64,000 bases of DNA from JAKFEW01 sp036675505 (GCA_036675505.1 JAKFEW010000046.1:74341-138340); one strand, 5' to 3'. Shown: positions 27,826 through 36,760, counted from the first letter of the stretch. Made by a program: numbers and translations. The notes: generated by a model from the sequence alone, not told the origin.

Positions 27826-28437
27826 CTATACGAGCCGGATCATCCATTCGGCCGCGAAGCCGTAAAGGTAAGGCAGCGGGTTGTAGGGCCGCGGCAGCAA
27901 CACGAGCACCAGCAACACCACCACGCCGTAGGGCAGCAGCTGATCGTAAGCCGGCAGCCAGCGACGCGGCAGGATCGCCTCGAGCAGGTGGCCACCGTCG
28001 AGCGGCGGGATCGGCAGGAGGTTCAGGACCATCAAGGTGACGTTGAGCATGAACGCGATCTCGAACCACATCACGGAGCCGGGCGGCATCGTCGGCCAGT
28101 GTCGCATCACGAGCAGCGCGACCAGCGCGAGCACGAAGTTCGTCAGGGGCCCGGCCGCCGAGACGAGGAAGTTGCCAAGCCGCGGCCAGCGCATGAGGCT
28201 CGGCGTCACCGGCACCGGCTTGGCCCAGCCGAAGCCCGCCACGAGGATGAAGACCGTGCCGAAGAAGTCGAGGTGGGCCAGCGGGTTGAGCGTGACGCGG
28301 CCGGCGTCGCGGGCGGTCGGGTCGCCGAGCGCGGTCGCCGTCACGGCGTGGCCGAGCTCATGGAGCGAGATCGACACGATGAAGAGCGCGATCAGCACGA
28401 TCAGCCTGACCGGGTCGTCGAGGTGGCTGCCTATCAT
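27826..28437 (-). CDS. Site-2 protease family (M50) membrane metallopeptidase
   Basis: This 203-residue membrane protein has the zinc-binding HELGH motif at residues 26-30 within the first hydrophobic helix. The second family motif is LNLLPIPPLDGGHLLEAILP, which carries the Asp ligand. Five or six membrane segments are visible. It is a short M50B-type protein without a PDZ domain, common in Cyanobacteria and Gram-positives. I chose ATG at 28437; the open frame extends further upstream but enters the CCA gene. It follows the CCA enzyme gene by 13 bases. Confidence 0.88.
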   Translation of the reverse strand: MIGSHLDDPVRLIVLIALFIVSISLHELGHAVTATALGDPTARDAGRVTLNPLAHLDFFGTVFILVAGFGWAKPVPVTPSLMRWPRLGNFLVSAAGPLTNFVLALVALLVMRHWPTMPPGSVMWFEIAFMLNVTLMVLNLLPIPPLDGGHLLEAILPRRWLPAYDQLLPYGVVVLLVLVLLPRPYNPLPYLYGFAAEWMIRLV

Positions 28438-28450
28438 AGGGGGAATTGGC

Positions 28451-31042
28451 CTAGCATGGCGGGCTGGGGTCCTTTCGGTGCCGCTCGGCGGCCTCGTGCA
28501 GAAGTGCCTCCTCCTGCTCAGGGCCGATCCGACCCGCCAGGCGGGCCGCCAGCACCTCTCGGAGGATTTCAGCATAGGCGGGGCCAGGCGGCAACCCCAT
28601 CCGCTCGAGATCGCGGCCGGTCACGCGCAGCTTGATGTGGCGCCATGCCGTCCAGTACGTGGCGACCGCGCGCCGCGTGTCACGGCTGGCGGCGGCCGCA
28701 TAGACGTAGGCCAGCCCGGCCGGGGTCAACGGCCGCAACGCCTCCACGACCGCGAGCGGCCCCTCCGCGACGAGCGCCGCGAGCCGATCGGCGGTCGCGA
28801 GGGCGGCCACGACGGCTTCGCGCTCGGCGCCGGCCACGTTCAGCTTCGCCGCGATCTCCCCCGCCCGCGCGGGCCCCAGCGGCGCGAGCAGGGCGGCGAG
28901 CAGGCCGACCCACCCGTCCTCGGCGGGCGCGCCCACCCGCCGGCAGGCGAGCGCCGTGCGGCCCAGCAGGGCCTCGGCCGGCACGAGGTCGTGCGCGAGC
29001 AGGCGCAGCGCGCCCAGCTCCACGAGCCGGCGCACCGGCGAAACGGGGTGCGGCAGCGCCAACAAGCGTCGCAGCTCCACCTTGTTGCGCTCGCCGCCGA
29101 TGCCGTCGAAGGCGCCGGTCGCGAGCGCATAGCGCGCGAAGGCCTCGCTTTCGGGCTCGAGGCGGAAGCCGAGCTGGTGCTCGAAGCGCACGGCCCGTAG
29201 GACGCGCGTCGGGTCCTCCACGAAGCTGAGGTTGTGGAGGACCCGCAGCTCCCGCCGGGCGAGATCCGTGCGCGCGCCGAAGAAATCGATCAGCTCGCCG
29301 CGGCCGGCCGGGTCGACGCGCAGCGCCAGGCAGTTCACGCTGAAATCGCGGCGAGCCAGATCCTGCTTGATCGTGCTGAAAGCGACCGTCGGCAGCGCGG
29401 CCGGCCGCTCGTAGTGCTCCGTGCGCGCCGTCGCCACGTCGATTTTCTTGCCGTCGGGCAGTACGATGCAGGCCGTGCCGAAGCTCGCATGAGCCTTGAC
29501 CGACGCGCCCGGAAAGCGCTCCGCGGCGGCCCGGGCGTAAGCGATGCCCTCGCCCTCGATCACGAGGTCGACGTCGAGGTTGGGACGGCCGAGCAGCAGA
29601 TCGCGCACCGCGCCGCCCACGAGGTAGACTGGCACGCCGTCGCTGGCCTCGCCCATGCGATCGAGCACCGCGAGCCAATCGGCCGGCCAGGTCGCGGCCA
29701 GCCGGCCGGAAAGCTCGGCGGTCTGGCGGGCCACCGCGGCCCGGCGGTCCGCATGGTGGTCGTACTTGGCGCGCAGCACGTCCTGCCGGGTCACGATGCC
29801 GACCAGCGCCTCGCCGTGCATGACCGGGAGCCGGCCGATGTCGTGCTCGACGAAGCGCGCCTCGATCGCCGAGAGCGGCACGTCGGGCGCCACGGTGACC
29901 ACCCGCCGGGTCATCACCTGCCGCACGGAGGCCTCGCCGAGGCCATGGCGCGACGCGCGGTCGAGATCGCGGCGCGAGACGATCCCGGCCACGCGGCTGC
30001 GGTCGAGCACGACGAGCGCGTTGTGGCCATGGTCCAGCAGCGCCGCCCGCGCCGCGGCGACGGACGCGTCCGGCGCGATCGTGCGGACCGGGCAGCTCAT
30101 AAGGTCGTAGGCCTTCGGCTCGGGCGGCACGGCGTCCGGCAGCGCCGCCCAGATGGCGGCGACGGCCGGGCCGAACGGCACGCCATGGGCGTGCGCGCTC
30201 ACGGCCCGCGGATGGCCGCGCGGCTCCCAGGCCGCGAGCACCGGACGCAGGTCGATCGCGGCGAGGCGCGAGCGGCCGACGAACTGGGTGCGCTTCGGCC
30301 CGAGCTCGGCGACCACCACGATCACGTCGACGTCGAGGAGCGCCTGCAACTTCTGCGTGACGGTCGCGATGCCGCCGACGTAGTCATCGGTGCGCGCCCC
30401 GACCACCAGCACCGTGTGGCCATGCACCGCGCGGGGCTCGGCGGCCTGCATGAGGGCCTCCAACAGCCCGCGCTGCTCGTCGCTGAGCTCGGCCTCGACG
30501 TAGCCCGCGATCAGCTCGAGGTCGGCGCCCCGTGCGAGCAGCCAGGCGACCGCGCGCGCGTCGGCCGGCGTGGTGCCCGGGAACGTGAGGCGGCCCGTGT
30601 CGGCGTAGATGCCAAGCGCCATGACCGTGGCCTCGAGCGGGGAGACGACCGCAGCCCGTCGCTCGAGGACCTCCACGATCAGCGACGTGGCGGACCCCGC
30701 GGCCTCGCGCCGTCCAGGCGCCGCCGGCAGCTCGTCTTCCGCCTGCGGATGGTGGTCGTAGACCACCCAGTCGACGTCGGGCCGATCGAGGGCCGGGAAG
30801 ATCGCGCCCAGCCGGGAGGTCGAGCGCGTATCGACCACGATCACGCGCCGCACCGCGGCCGGGTCGATCTCAGCCAGGTCGCGCAGCCCGAGCGCATCCT
30901 TGTGGGTCGCAACGAGCGTCCGCACCGCCGGATCGAGCGTATCCTGCAAGACCGGGATCGCGTCCGGATACAGCTTCGACGCCGCCACGGTGGCGGCGAG
31001 GGCGTCGAAGTCGCTCTGGATGTGGGACAGGATGATTTCCAT
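28451..31042 (-). CDS. CCA-adding tRNA nucleotidyltransferase fused to DHH and CBS domains
   Basis: This 863-residue multi-domain protein would complete or repair the tRNA 3' CCA end. The N-terminal third is a DHH/DHHA1 module (HIQSDFDALAATVAASKL, DTRSTSRLG, YDHHPQAEDEL). A pair of CBS domains follows (APDASVAAARAALLDHGHNALVV and APDVPLSAIEARFVEHDIGRLPV), then the polyA-polymerase/CCA head (VYLVGGAVRDLLLGRPNLDVDLVI, with the G-G-x-x-R-D and D-x-D motifs) and the neck or body helices. This fusion is known from Cyanobacteria and Aquifex-like bacteria. The tRNA at 41012 encodes no CCA and would need such an enzyme. Confidence 0.92.
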   Translation of the reverse strand: MEIILSHIQSDFDALAATVAASKLYPDAIPVLQDTLDPAVRTLVATHKDALGLRDLAEIDPAAVRRVIVVDTRSTSRLGAIFPALDRPDVDWVVYDHHPQAEDELPAAPGRREAAGSATSLIVEVLERRAAVVSPLEATVMALGIYADTGRLTFPGTTPADARAVAWLLARGADLELIAGYVEAELSDEQRGLLEALMQAAEPRAVHGHTVLVVGARTDDYVGGIATVTQKLQALLDVDVIVVVAELGPKRTQFVGRSRLAAIDLRPVLAAWEPRGHPRAVSAHAHGVPFGPAVAAIWAALPDAVPPEPKAYDLMSCPVRTIAPDASVAAARAALLDHGHNALVVLDRSRVAGIVSRRDLDRASRHGLGEASVRQVMTRRVVTVAPDVPLSAIEARFVEHDIGRLPVMHGEALVGIVTRQDVLRAKYDHHADRRAAVARQTAELSGRLAATWPADWLAVLDRMGEASDGVPVYLVGGAVRDLLLGRPNLDVDLVIEGEGIAYARAAAERFPGASVKAHASFGTACIVLPDGKKIDVATARTEHYERPAALPTVAFSTIKQDLARRDFSVNCLALRVDPAGRGELIDFFGARTDLARRELRVLHNLSFVEDPTRVLRAVRFEHQLGFRLEPESEAFARYALATGAFDGIGGERNKVELRRLLALPHPVSPVRRLVELGALRLLAHDLVPAEALLGRTALACRRVGAPAEDGWVGLLAALLAPLGPARAGEIAAKLNVAGAEREAVVAALATADRLAALVAEGPLAVVEALRPLTPAGLAYVYAAAASRDTRRAVATYWTAWRHIKLRVTGRDLERMGLPPGPAYAEILREVLAARLAGRIGPEQEEALLHEAAERHRKDPSPPC

Positions 31043-31063
31043 CCGGGACCGGCCGACCGGCCC

Positions 31064-32176
31064 CTAGGTCACCACGAGCCCCGGCACCGGCTCGAGCCGC
31101 ACGGCCGGATCGATCTCCTGCTCGCTCAGCACCGGCAGATCCGGCAAATCGCGCTCGAAGAGCCGGCGCACGTGCGCGCGCAGGTCCGCCGGCGCCATCA
31201 GCACGGGGCCGTGGCCGAGGTCACGGGCCGCGTTGAGCTGGCGGCGCAGCTCGCCGACCATCTCGCGCACCACCGCGTCGCCGGGCTTGGCGTTGCGCAG
31301 CTGCTCCCAGCGGGGACCGAGCGGGATGACCGTGAGCACGCCCGACTCACCCACCAGCGCCGCCGAGATCTGGCGTGCCAGCGTGCCGCGCACGGCCTCG
31401 GTGAGCTGGGCGGGATCCTGGGTGGTGCGGGCGGCATCGGCCAGGAACTCGAGCACGCCGGAAAGGTCCCGCAGGCCCACCTGCTCCCGCAACAAGTTCT
31501 TCAGCACCTGCTGCACCAGCCCGACCTCGAGCCTGCCGACCAGCTCGTCGACCGTCTTGGGGGCGACCTGGCGGGCACGATCGAGCAGGCGATAGGCCTC
31601 CTCGCGCGTGAGCAGCTCGTGCAGGTGGCGGCGCAGCAGCGTGTCGACGTGGAGCGCCATCGCGAAGCCCGAATCGAGCACGTCGTAGCCGAGCAGCACG
31701 GCCTGGCCCGCGTCCTGCTCGGAGATCCAGACGCCATGGCGACCGGAAACGGGCTCGACGGCGGGCTCGCCGGGCAGGTCGCCGCGGCTGCCGTCGACCG
31801 TGCCGAGGGCGAGCTGCTTGTCCGGGTGAATCAGGCCCGCGCCCACCGCCAGGCCGCGCAGGCGCAGCGTGTAGCCGAGCGGCGCGAGGTCGATGTCCTC
31901 CTTGAAGGCGATATGGCTCGGCGCGAAGCCGAGCGCCGTGCGGATGGCCTTGGGCACCTGGGCGACCGTGTCACGGACGCGTCCGGCGGCCTGGGCCAGC
32001 TCCGGCCCCATCGCGATTTCGACATCGGGAAGCGGCTGAGCGCCCTCCAGGATCGGGCGCGGGCCGCCGATCGTAGGGAGCTTGTCGCGCTGGGTCGCCG
32101 CGGCGGACGCCCCCACCAACGCCCCCACGCCGAGGGCGAGGAGCATAGGGAGCGCGAGCGAAGGACGATTCGACAT
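31064..32176 (-). CDS. Solo FlhA-like C-terminal domain with N-terminal signal or anchor segment
   Basis: This 370-residue protein matches only the large cytoplasmic domain of FlhA/SctV, the export-gate ring of flagella and injectisomes. Recognisable pieces, in order: YTLRLRGLAVGAGLIHPDKQ, GVWISEQDAGQAVLLGYDV, LLRRHLHELLTREEAYRLLD, LVQQVLKNLLREQVGLRDLS, VRGTLARQIS, and the end DLPVLSEQEIDPAVRLEPVPG. The usual eight-helix N-terminal part is missing. In its place is one hydrophobic segment (LALPMLLALGVGALVGASAAA) with a signal-peptidase-like ASAAA. If cleaved or oriented as predicted, the ring domain would face outside the cytoplasm. It lies 33 bases downstream of a second FlhA-like gene. No flagellar gene is nearby. 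Confidence 0.75.
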   Translation of the reverse strand: MSNRPSLALPMLLALGVGALVGASAAATQRDKLPTIGGPRPILEGAQPLPDVEIAMGPELAQAAGRVRDTVAQVPKAIRTALGFAPSHIAFKEDIDLAPLGYTLRLRGLAVGAGLIHPDKQLALGTVDGSRGDLPGEPAVEPVSGRHGVWISEQDAGQAVLLGYDVLDSGFAMALHVDTLLRRHLHELLTREEAYRLLDRARQVAPKTVDELVGRLEVGLVQQVLKNLLREQVGLRDLSGVLEFLADAARTTQDPAQLTEAVRGTLARQISAALVGESGVLTVIPLGPRWEQLRNAKPGDAVVREMVGELRRQLNAARDLGHGPVLMAPADLRAHVRRLFERDLPDLPVLSEQEIDPAVRLEPVPGLVVT

Positions 32177-32209
32177 GGAGGCCTCCTTGGTCGGGGGGTG
32201 GGCGGGAGA

Positions 32210-33961
32210 TCAGCTCCCAGAAGCTTTCAAGAGTGAGAGGGGCGCTTTCCAGGGGATTTCGGCGCGCCGCTCGATCGTGCCGAGCGGACGGAGCTCGCAG
32301 CGGGGGGAAATTTCGTCTGGCGCGAGCACGGCGACGCCCGGCAGCAGGCCGGCCAGCAAGTGAGCCACGCGTGCGCGATGGAGGGCCGGGGCGATCAGGG
32401 CGACGCGCTGGCCGGGGCGAAGGCCGGCGTGCGCGAGCAGGTCGCGGCAGGCCGTGGCGAGATCGCGGGCGAGCGCATGATCGTCGGAACCGTCCGCGAG
32501 CGCCGCTTCCCAGTCGGGTCCCAGCTCGAGGGCGCGCACGATACCCCGCTCGTCGGCCAGGGCCAGCGTGAGCGGCAGGGCGAGGCGCCGCCGCAGGCGC
32601 TCCACCAGCGCGGGGGCACCGGCGCCGGGCTCGCCCGTTGCAACCAGGCCCTCGAGCAGGCCGGCGATGTCGCGCAACGGCACCTGCTCGCGCAGGAGGC
32701 CTTGCAGCACCGTATGGATCGTGGCGAGCCCGTGGCCCTCCAGGGCATGGGCGACGGCCACCGGATGCTCCTCTGCGAGGTCGTCGAGCAGCGCCCGCGT
32801 GGCGTCGAGGGTCAGCAGCGCGGCGGCGTTCAGCCGGGCCGTCTCGGTGAGGATCTCGGCGAGCTCGTCGACCGCCTCGGGACCGGTGACCTCGCCGCGC
32901 GACCACGCCACGCCGCGCACGATCACGCGGTAGCCGCGAGGCGCGAGCGCGCTCGAGCCGGCGAGCTCCACGCGCGGCAGCTGGATGCCCAGCTCGCGCG
33001 CGAGGCGCGTGCGAATCACCGCCACGACCTCCGGGAAGGCACGGCGCATGGCCTGGCCGATCTCGCGGCCGACCTCCAGCGTGACGAGCGCCGCGGCCTG
33101 GCGCTCGGGCTCGCCGTCGCCGTCGCGCACGACGTCCGTGGCGTCTTCCAGCGCGGTGCCGAGCCACTGGCCGAGCGTGACGCCGAAGACCAGGCCCGGC
33201 AACGCGGTGAGGACCGCCTCGGCCAGCCCGTAGAGGGTCAAGGCCGACAGGGTGAGCGACCACGGCCAGCCCTTGAAGACGAGGCCCGTGACGAGGCCCG
33301 CGCCGATCAGGCAAACAGCCAGCACGAGGCCGATCGCCGTGTCCGCGCGCAGGAGCCTGTAAATCTGGCGGCCGTCGCCGAGGGTCTCGACCTCCTCGGC
33401 CACCAGCTCGCGGCGCCGAATGGCGGCCGCCGGGCTCAGACGGCCCGTCGCGAGCGCACGATCGACCGATTCGAGCTCGGCCGGCAAGCGACCGACCGCC
33501 TGGGTGAGGCGCTCGCCGTGCGGGAATTGGGCTGAGGCGAAGCGGGCTGCGTAAATAGCGGCGATCGCCGCGAGGCCCACGCCGACGTTGCCGCCCAGGC
33601 CCCGTTGGGCGATCCACTCCATGATGAGGCCGGCGCCCGTGCCGAGCAGGATCGCCTTGGTCAGCGCCAGCGCCAGCGCCAGGCGGTGAAAGGCGAAGCG
33701 GCGCAGGAAGGCCGGCAGGCCGGTCAGCGCCTCGCGCGGCAGCAGCTCGTCGCCGACGAGCAGCAGAAGCGCCGCCATCGCCATCGCGCCGCCGATCGCG
33801 AGCACGATCCAGGCGTCGAGCATCCAGCCCGGCAACGGCGCGAGGATCGCGGCCGCGAACAGCGCGAGCCCGCCGAACAGGCGAAGGCCGGGATGGTCGT
33901 CGAGCCAGCGGTAGAGCGCCTGGACCGGGGCGAATAGGCGTTCGAGCATGGGCTCCGTCAC
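32210..33961 (-). CDS. Divergent FlhA/SctV-like membrane protein, orphan
   Basis: This 583-residue protein aligns by eye over the whole length of FlhA, which is usually about 690 residues. The N-terminal half has six or more membrane helices with family landmarks: PLPGWMLD, LPAFLRRFAFHRLALALA (FlhA has F-R-L-A-L-N) and GGNVGVGLAAIAAIY. The cytoplasmic loop ESVDRALATGRLSP continues to LLRADTAIGLVLAV, which keeps the Asp of the FlhA R-G-D-A motif. The Arg/Asp-rich FHIPEP core itself is lost. The C-terminal domain keeps TIHTVLQGLLREQVPLRDI and the terminal GVAVLAPDEISP. GTG 33961 is the chosen start; ATG 33949 is an alternative. Confidence 0.75.
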   Translation of the reverse strand: MTEPMLERLFAPVQALYRWLDDHPGLRLFGGLALFAAAILAPLPGWMLDAWIVLAIGGAMAMAALLLLVGDELLPREALTGLPAFLRRFAFHRLALALALTKAILLGTGAGLIMEWIAQRGLGGNVGVGLAAIAAIYAARFASAQFPHGERLTQAVGRLPAELESVDRALATGRLSPAAAIRRRELVAEEVETLGDGRQIYRLLRADTAIGLVLAVCLIGAGLVTGLVFKGWPWSLTLSALTLYGLAEAVLTALPGLVFGVTLGQWLGTALEDATDVVRDGDGEPERQAAALVTLEVGREIGQAMRRAFPEVVAVIRTRLARELGIQLPRVELAGSSALAPRGYRVIVRGVAWSRGEVTGPEAVDELAEILTETARLNAAALLTLDATRALLDDLAEEHPVAVAHALEGHGLATIHTVLQGLLREQVPLRDIAGLLEGLVATGEPGAGAPALVERLRRRLALPLTLALADERGIVRALELGPDWEAALADGSDDHALARDLATACRDLLAHAGLRPGQRVALIAPALHRARVAHLLAGLLPGVAVLAPDEISPRCELRPLGTIERRAEIPWKAPLSLLKASGS

Positions 33962-34023
33962 CAAGGGGGCGTGTATTGGTCACACATTTTACAGGAACCA
34001 ACACGATCTCGTCAGCCGGCTCG

Positions 34024-35028
34024 TCAGCCGGGGCTCGCCACCAGGGCCGCGGCGCCGACGAGGCCCGCATCGTCCGCGAGCGTGGCGAGCCGGACGTCGA
34101 GCGCCTGGATCGGCACCATGCGCACATGACGCGCGAGCCCCGCCCGCAGCGGCGCGAGCAGCTGATCGCCCGCGCGCGTGACGCCGCCGCCGAGCACGAG
34201 CCGGTCGGGGGCGAGCGTCGTGACGACGTTGCCCAGCCCGATCGCGAGGTCCGCCATCGCGGCATCCCAGATCGCGGCTGCTTCAGCGTCGCCGCCACGC
34301 GCCGCCTCGGCCACATGGCCCGCGTGGATCGCGGCCGGGTCGTCGCCCGCCAACGCCGCGATCGCCCGACCGCCGCCGGCCGCCACGGCCGCACGGGCCT
34401 GACGGGCGATCGCCGTGCCCGATGCCAGCGCCTCGAGGCAACCGCGGTTCCCGCAGCCGCACAGCGGGCCATCCGGCCGCAGGGTCTGGTGCCCGACCTC
34501 GCCGGCCGCCCCGCCGAGGCCGTGGATCAGGCGGCCGTCGATCACGATGCCACCGCCGATACCGGTGCTGATCGTCACATAGACCATGAGGCGGGCACCG
34601 CGGCCGGCGCCATGTCGGTACTCGGCCAGGGCAGCCACATTGGCGTCGTTGTCGATGGTGACGGGCGCGCCGAGCGCACGCGCCAGCGCGGCCTTCAGCG
34701 GCACGGCCGCCCAGCCCGGGAAGTTCGGCGGATTCATGAGCGTGCCGGTGAGCGGGTCGAGCGGCCCGACGCTGCCGACGCCGACCGCGGTCAGCGTCAC
34801 GCCACGGGCGATCGCGAGGCCGCGCAACCGTGCCGCCGTCTCGCCGAGCACGGCGTCCGGCCCACGTTCCGGTAGCGTGGGAAACTGATCGCGCGTGACG
34901 ATCCGGCCCTGCGCGTCGGCGAGCCCGACCGCGATCTTGGTGCCGCCGACGTCGATCGCGCCGTACCAGGTCTCGGGCGCGTCCACCGGCACAGCGCCCG
35001 CTCGCCCCGGCACCGAGCCCCGGCTCAC
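34024..35028 (-). CDS. ROK-family sugar kinase (glucokinase-like)
   Basis: This protein of about 334 residues phosphorylates a sugar using ATP. It has the ATP-binding AIDVGGTKIAVGL motif, the sugar-binding DNDANVAALAEY segment, the phosphate-binding ISTGIGGGIVIDG loop and the zinc motif GHQTLRPDGPLCGCGNRGCLEALASG. The Zn-binding C-G-C-G-N-x-G-C-L-E is diagnostic of ROK kinases. I chose GTG at 35028, which overlaps the stop of the phosphatase gene (GTGA). GTG at 34992 would give a more typical 322-residue protein. The exact sugar is unknown; glucose is the commonest in the family. Confidence 0.9.
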   Translation of the reverse strand: MSRGSVPGRAGAVPVDAPETWYGAIDVGGTKIAVGLADAQGRIVTRDQFPTLPERGPDAVLGETAARLRGLAIARGVTLTAVGVGSVGPLDPLTGTLMNPPNFPGWAAVPLKAALARALGAPVTIDNDANVAALAEYRHGAGRGARLMVYVTISTGIGGGIVIDGRLIHGLGGAAGEVGHQTLRPDGPLCGCGNRGCLEALASGTAIARQARAAVAAGGGRAIAALAGDDPAAIHAGHVAEAARGGDAEAAAIWDAAMADLAIGLGNVVTTLAPDRLVLGGGVTRAGDQLLAPLRAGLARHVRMVPIQALDVRLATLADDAGLVGAAALVASPG

Positions 35029-35492
35029 CGGCCGCGGGCCTCGCGCAGCCAGATCTCCCAGTCTTCGAGATAGCCTTCCTGCTCCACGCTCTGGACGTAC
35101 TCGCGGCGCAGCCCGCGCACCCGCGTCAGCGCCTGGCGGGCCGTCAGGCCCTCGCGCCACATGAGGTAGGCAGCCAGAAACGTGCCGGTGCGGCCGATGC
35201 CCGCCAGGCAATGCACCATCACCCGCTCACCCTTCTTCTCCGCCTCGTCCACGAGCTCGCAGAAGCGCAAGGTCTGGTGGTGTTCCGGCGCGGCGAAGTC
35301 CACGACCGGCAGGTGGTAAGTCGTGAAAACGCTGTCGGCTGGCATCTCCAGCGGGAACTCGGTTAGCGTCACGATGTGCCGAATACCCTGCTCGGCCAGG
35401 TCGTCGAGGTCCGCGTCCAGCGCGGTGAAGTAGCCCGGGCAGGCCATGCCGGCGAGCAGGTCGGGGATGATCCAGGTGAAGCGATAGCCCAT
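35025..35492 (-). CDS. Dual-specificity / tyrosine-type protein phosphatase
   Basis: This 155-residue cysteine phosphatase has the active-site loop VHCLAGIGRTGTFLAAY, matching H-C-x5-R-T/S-G. The general-acid region VVDFAAPEH lies earlier in the chain. It is compact, cytosolic and has no extra domain, like atypical dual-specificity phosphatases. ATG at 35492 is the start; the open frame upstream is not coding. The following ROK kinase gene overlaps its stop by four bases, so both are translated together. Whether it acts on proteins, lipids or sugar phosphates is not clear from sequence. Confidence 0.85.
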   Translation of the reverse strand: MGYRFTWIIPDLLAGMACPGYFTALDADLDDLAEQGIRHIVTLTEFPLEMPADSVFTTYHLPVVDFAAPEHHQTLRFCELVDEAEKKGERVMVHCLAGIGRTGTFLAAYLMWREGLTARQALTRVRGLRREYVQSVEQEGYLEDWEIWLREARGR

Positions 35493-35601
35493 GGGCGAAG
35501 CGTACCGCGCGGTCCCGCCACCTTGCAACCCGCCAACTGCCGTTGGGCGATTCGGCCTCGCGGGCGGCCGGCTGCGTGGATAGGCTTGGAAAGGAGGGAC
35601 T

Positions 35602-36708
35602 ATGACAGTCACCACGCGCCTCAAGCGCCGGGCCGCGCGCGTCCGGGCCGAGCTGCGACGATATGGGCTCGAGGCCTTGCTCGTCACGTCGCGCGCCAAC
35701 GTGCAGTACCTCACGGGGTTCCTCGGCACGGCCGGCACGGCCGTGCTGACCCCCGACGACCTCGACCTCGTGGTCGACTTCCGGTATTACGAGCAGGCCG
35801 CGAGCGAGGCGCCGGGCGTCCACCGGCTGCTCGTGGAGGGCGCGCGGTACGAGGTGGCGATCGCCGAGGCCGTGCGCGCAGGCTGCGTGCGCCGCCTGGC
35901 GTTCGAGGCGGACCACGTGACGGTCGCCGAGCATATGGGGCTCGCTGGCGCGCTGCCCGGCGTCGAGCTGATCCCCAGCCGCGGCCTGATCGAGGTGGCC
36001 CGGGCGATCAAGGAGGAAGAAGAGATCGCCACGATCCGGCGCGCCGCGGCGATCACCAGCGCGGCGGTCGGCGAGGCGCTGGCGGGCATCCGGCCGGGCC
36101 TGACGGAGCGCGCGCTGGCGGCGGCGGTCGAAGCGGGAATGCGCGCGCGCGGCGCCGACGGCACGGCGTTCCCGACGCTGGTGGCAGGTGGGCCGCGATC
36201 GGCGCTGCCGCACCCCCGGCCGGGTGATCGGCCGTTCACCCTCGGCGACTGGATCCTCGTGGACGCGGGCGCGCTGGTGGACGGCTACCGGGCGGACATG
36301 TCCCGATCGCTGGTGCTGGGCCGGCCGACGGCCGTGCAAGCCGCGGCCTGGGATGCCGTGCGCGCCGCGCTCGACGCGGGCCTGGCGGCGATTCGGCCGG
36401 GCCTCCCGGCGCGTGGCGTCGACGACGCCTGCCGCAAGGTGCTGCGAGAGCGTGGCTATGTGCGCCTCTTCGGCCACGACGCAGGGCACGGGGTCGGCCT
36501 CGATCTCCATGAAATGCCCAGGATCGGCGCAGGCTCGGACGACGAGCTCGAGCCCGGGATGGTCGTGACGGTCGAACCGGGCCTCTATGAGCCGGGCGTT
36601 GGCGGCGTCCGGCTGGAAGAGCTCGTATTGGTGACATCGAATGGCGCGGAGCTACTCACCACGGCCCCTTTGGGCCCGAGTTCCCTTCCCTCGCTCCACC
36701 GTTCGTGA
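35602..36708 (+). CDS. pepQ: Xaa-Pro aminopeptidase / dipeptidase (M24B)
   Basis: This 368-residue metallopeptidase releases residues next to proline. A creatinase-like N-terminal domain (residues 1-130, VTSRANVQYLTGFLGTAGTAVL) precedes the pita-bread catalytic domain. The metal ligands are visible: DWILVDAGALVDGYRADMSR (two Asp), GHDAGHGVGLDLHE (His), VVTVEPGLYEPG (Glu) and VRLEELVLVT (Glu). ATG at 35602 has AAAGGAGG upstream. It precedes efp by about 50 bases, an arrangement seen in Cyanobacteria, Firmicutes and relatives (pepQ-efp-accB-accC). Confidence 0.93.
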   Translation: MTVTTRLKRRAARVRAELRRYGLEALLVTSRANVQYLTGFLGTAGTAVLTPDDLDLVVDFRYYEQAASEAPGVHRLLVEGARYEVAIAEAVRAGCVRRLAFEADHVTVAEHMGLAGALPGVELIPSRGLIEVARAIKEEEEIATIRRAAAITSAAVGEALAGIRPGLTERALAAAVEAGMRARGADGTAFPTLVAGGPRSALPHPRPGDRPFTLGDWILVDAGALVDGYRADMSRSLVLGRPTAVQAAAWDAVRAALDAGLAAIRPGLPARGVDDACRKVLRERGYVRLFGHDAGHGVGLDLHEMPRIGAGSDDELEPGMVVTVEPGLYEPGVGGVRLEELVLVTSNGAELLTTAPLGPSSLPSLHRS

Positions 36709-36760
36709 TAGGATGTGCGCGTTCTTTGCGCCACCCGACTTAGAGAGAGTCACCGCCCCC

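Noticed and set aside
29234..32236. A 1000-residue open frame on the plus strand opposite the CCA and FlhA-like genes
   Set aside because: It mirrors the codon pattern of the minus-strand genes, is rich in Arg, His, Glu and Ala without any motif, and the minus-strand frames have clear family signatures.
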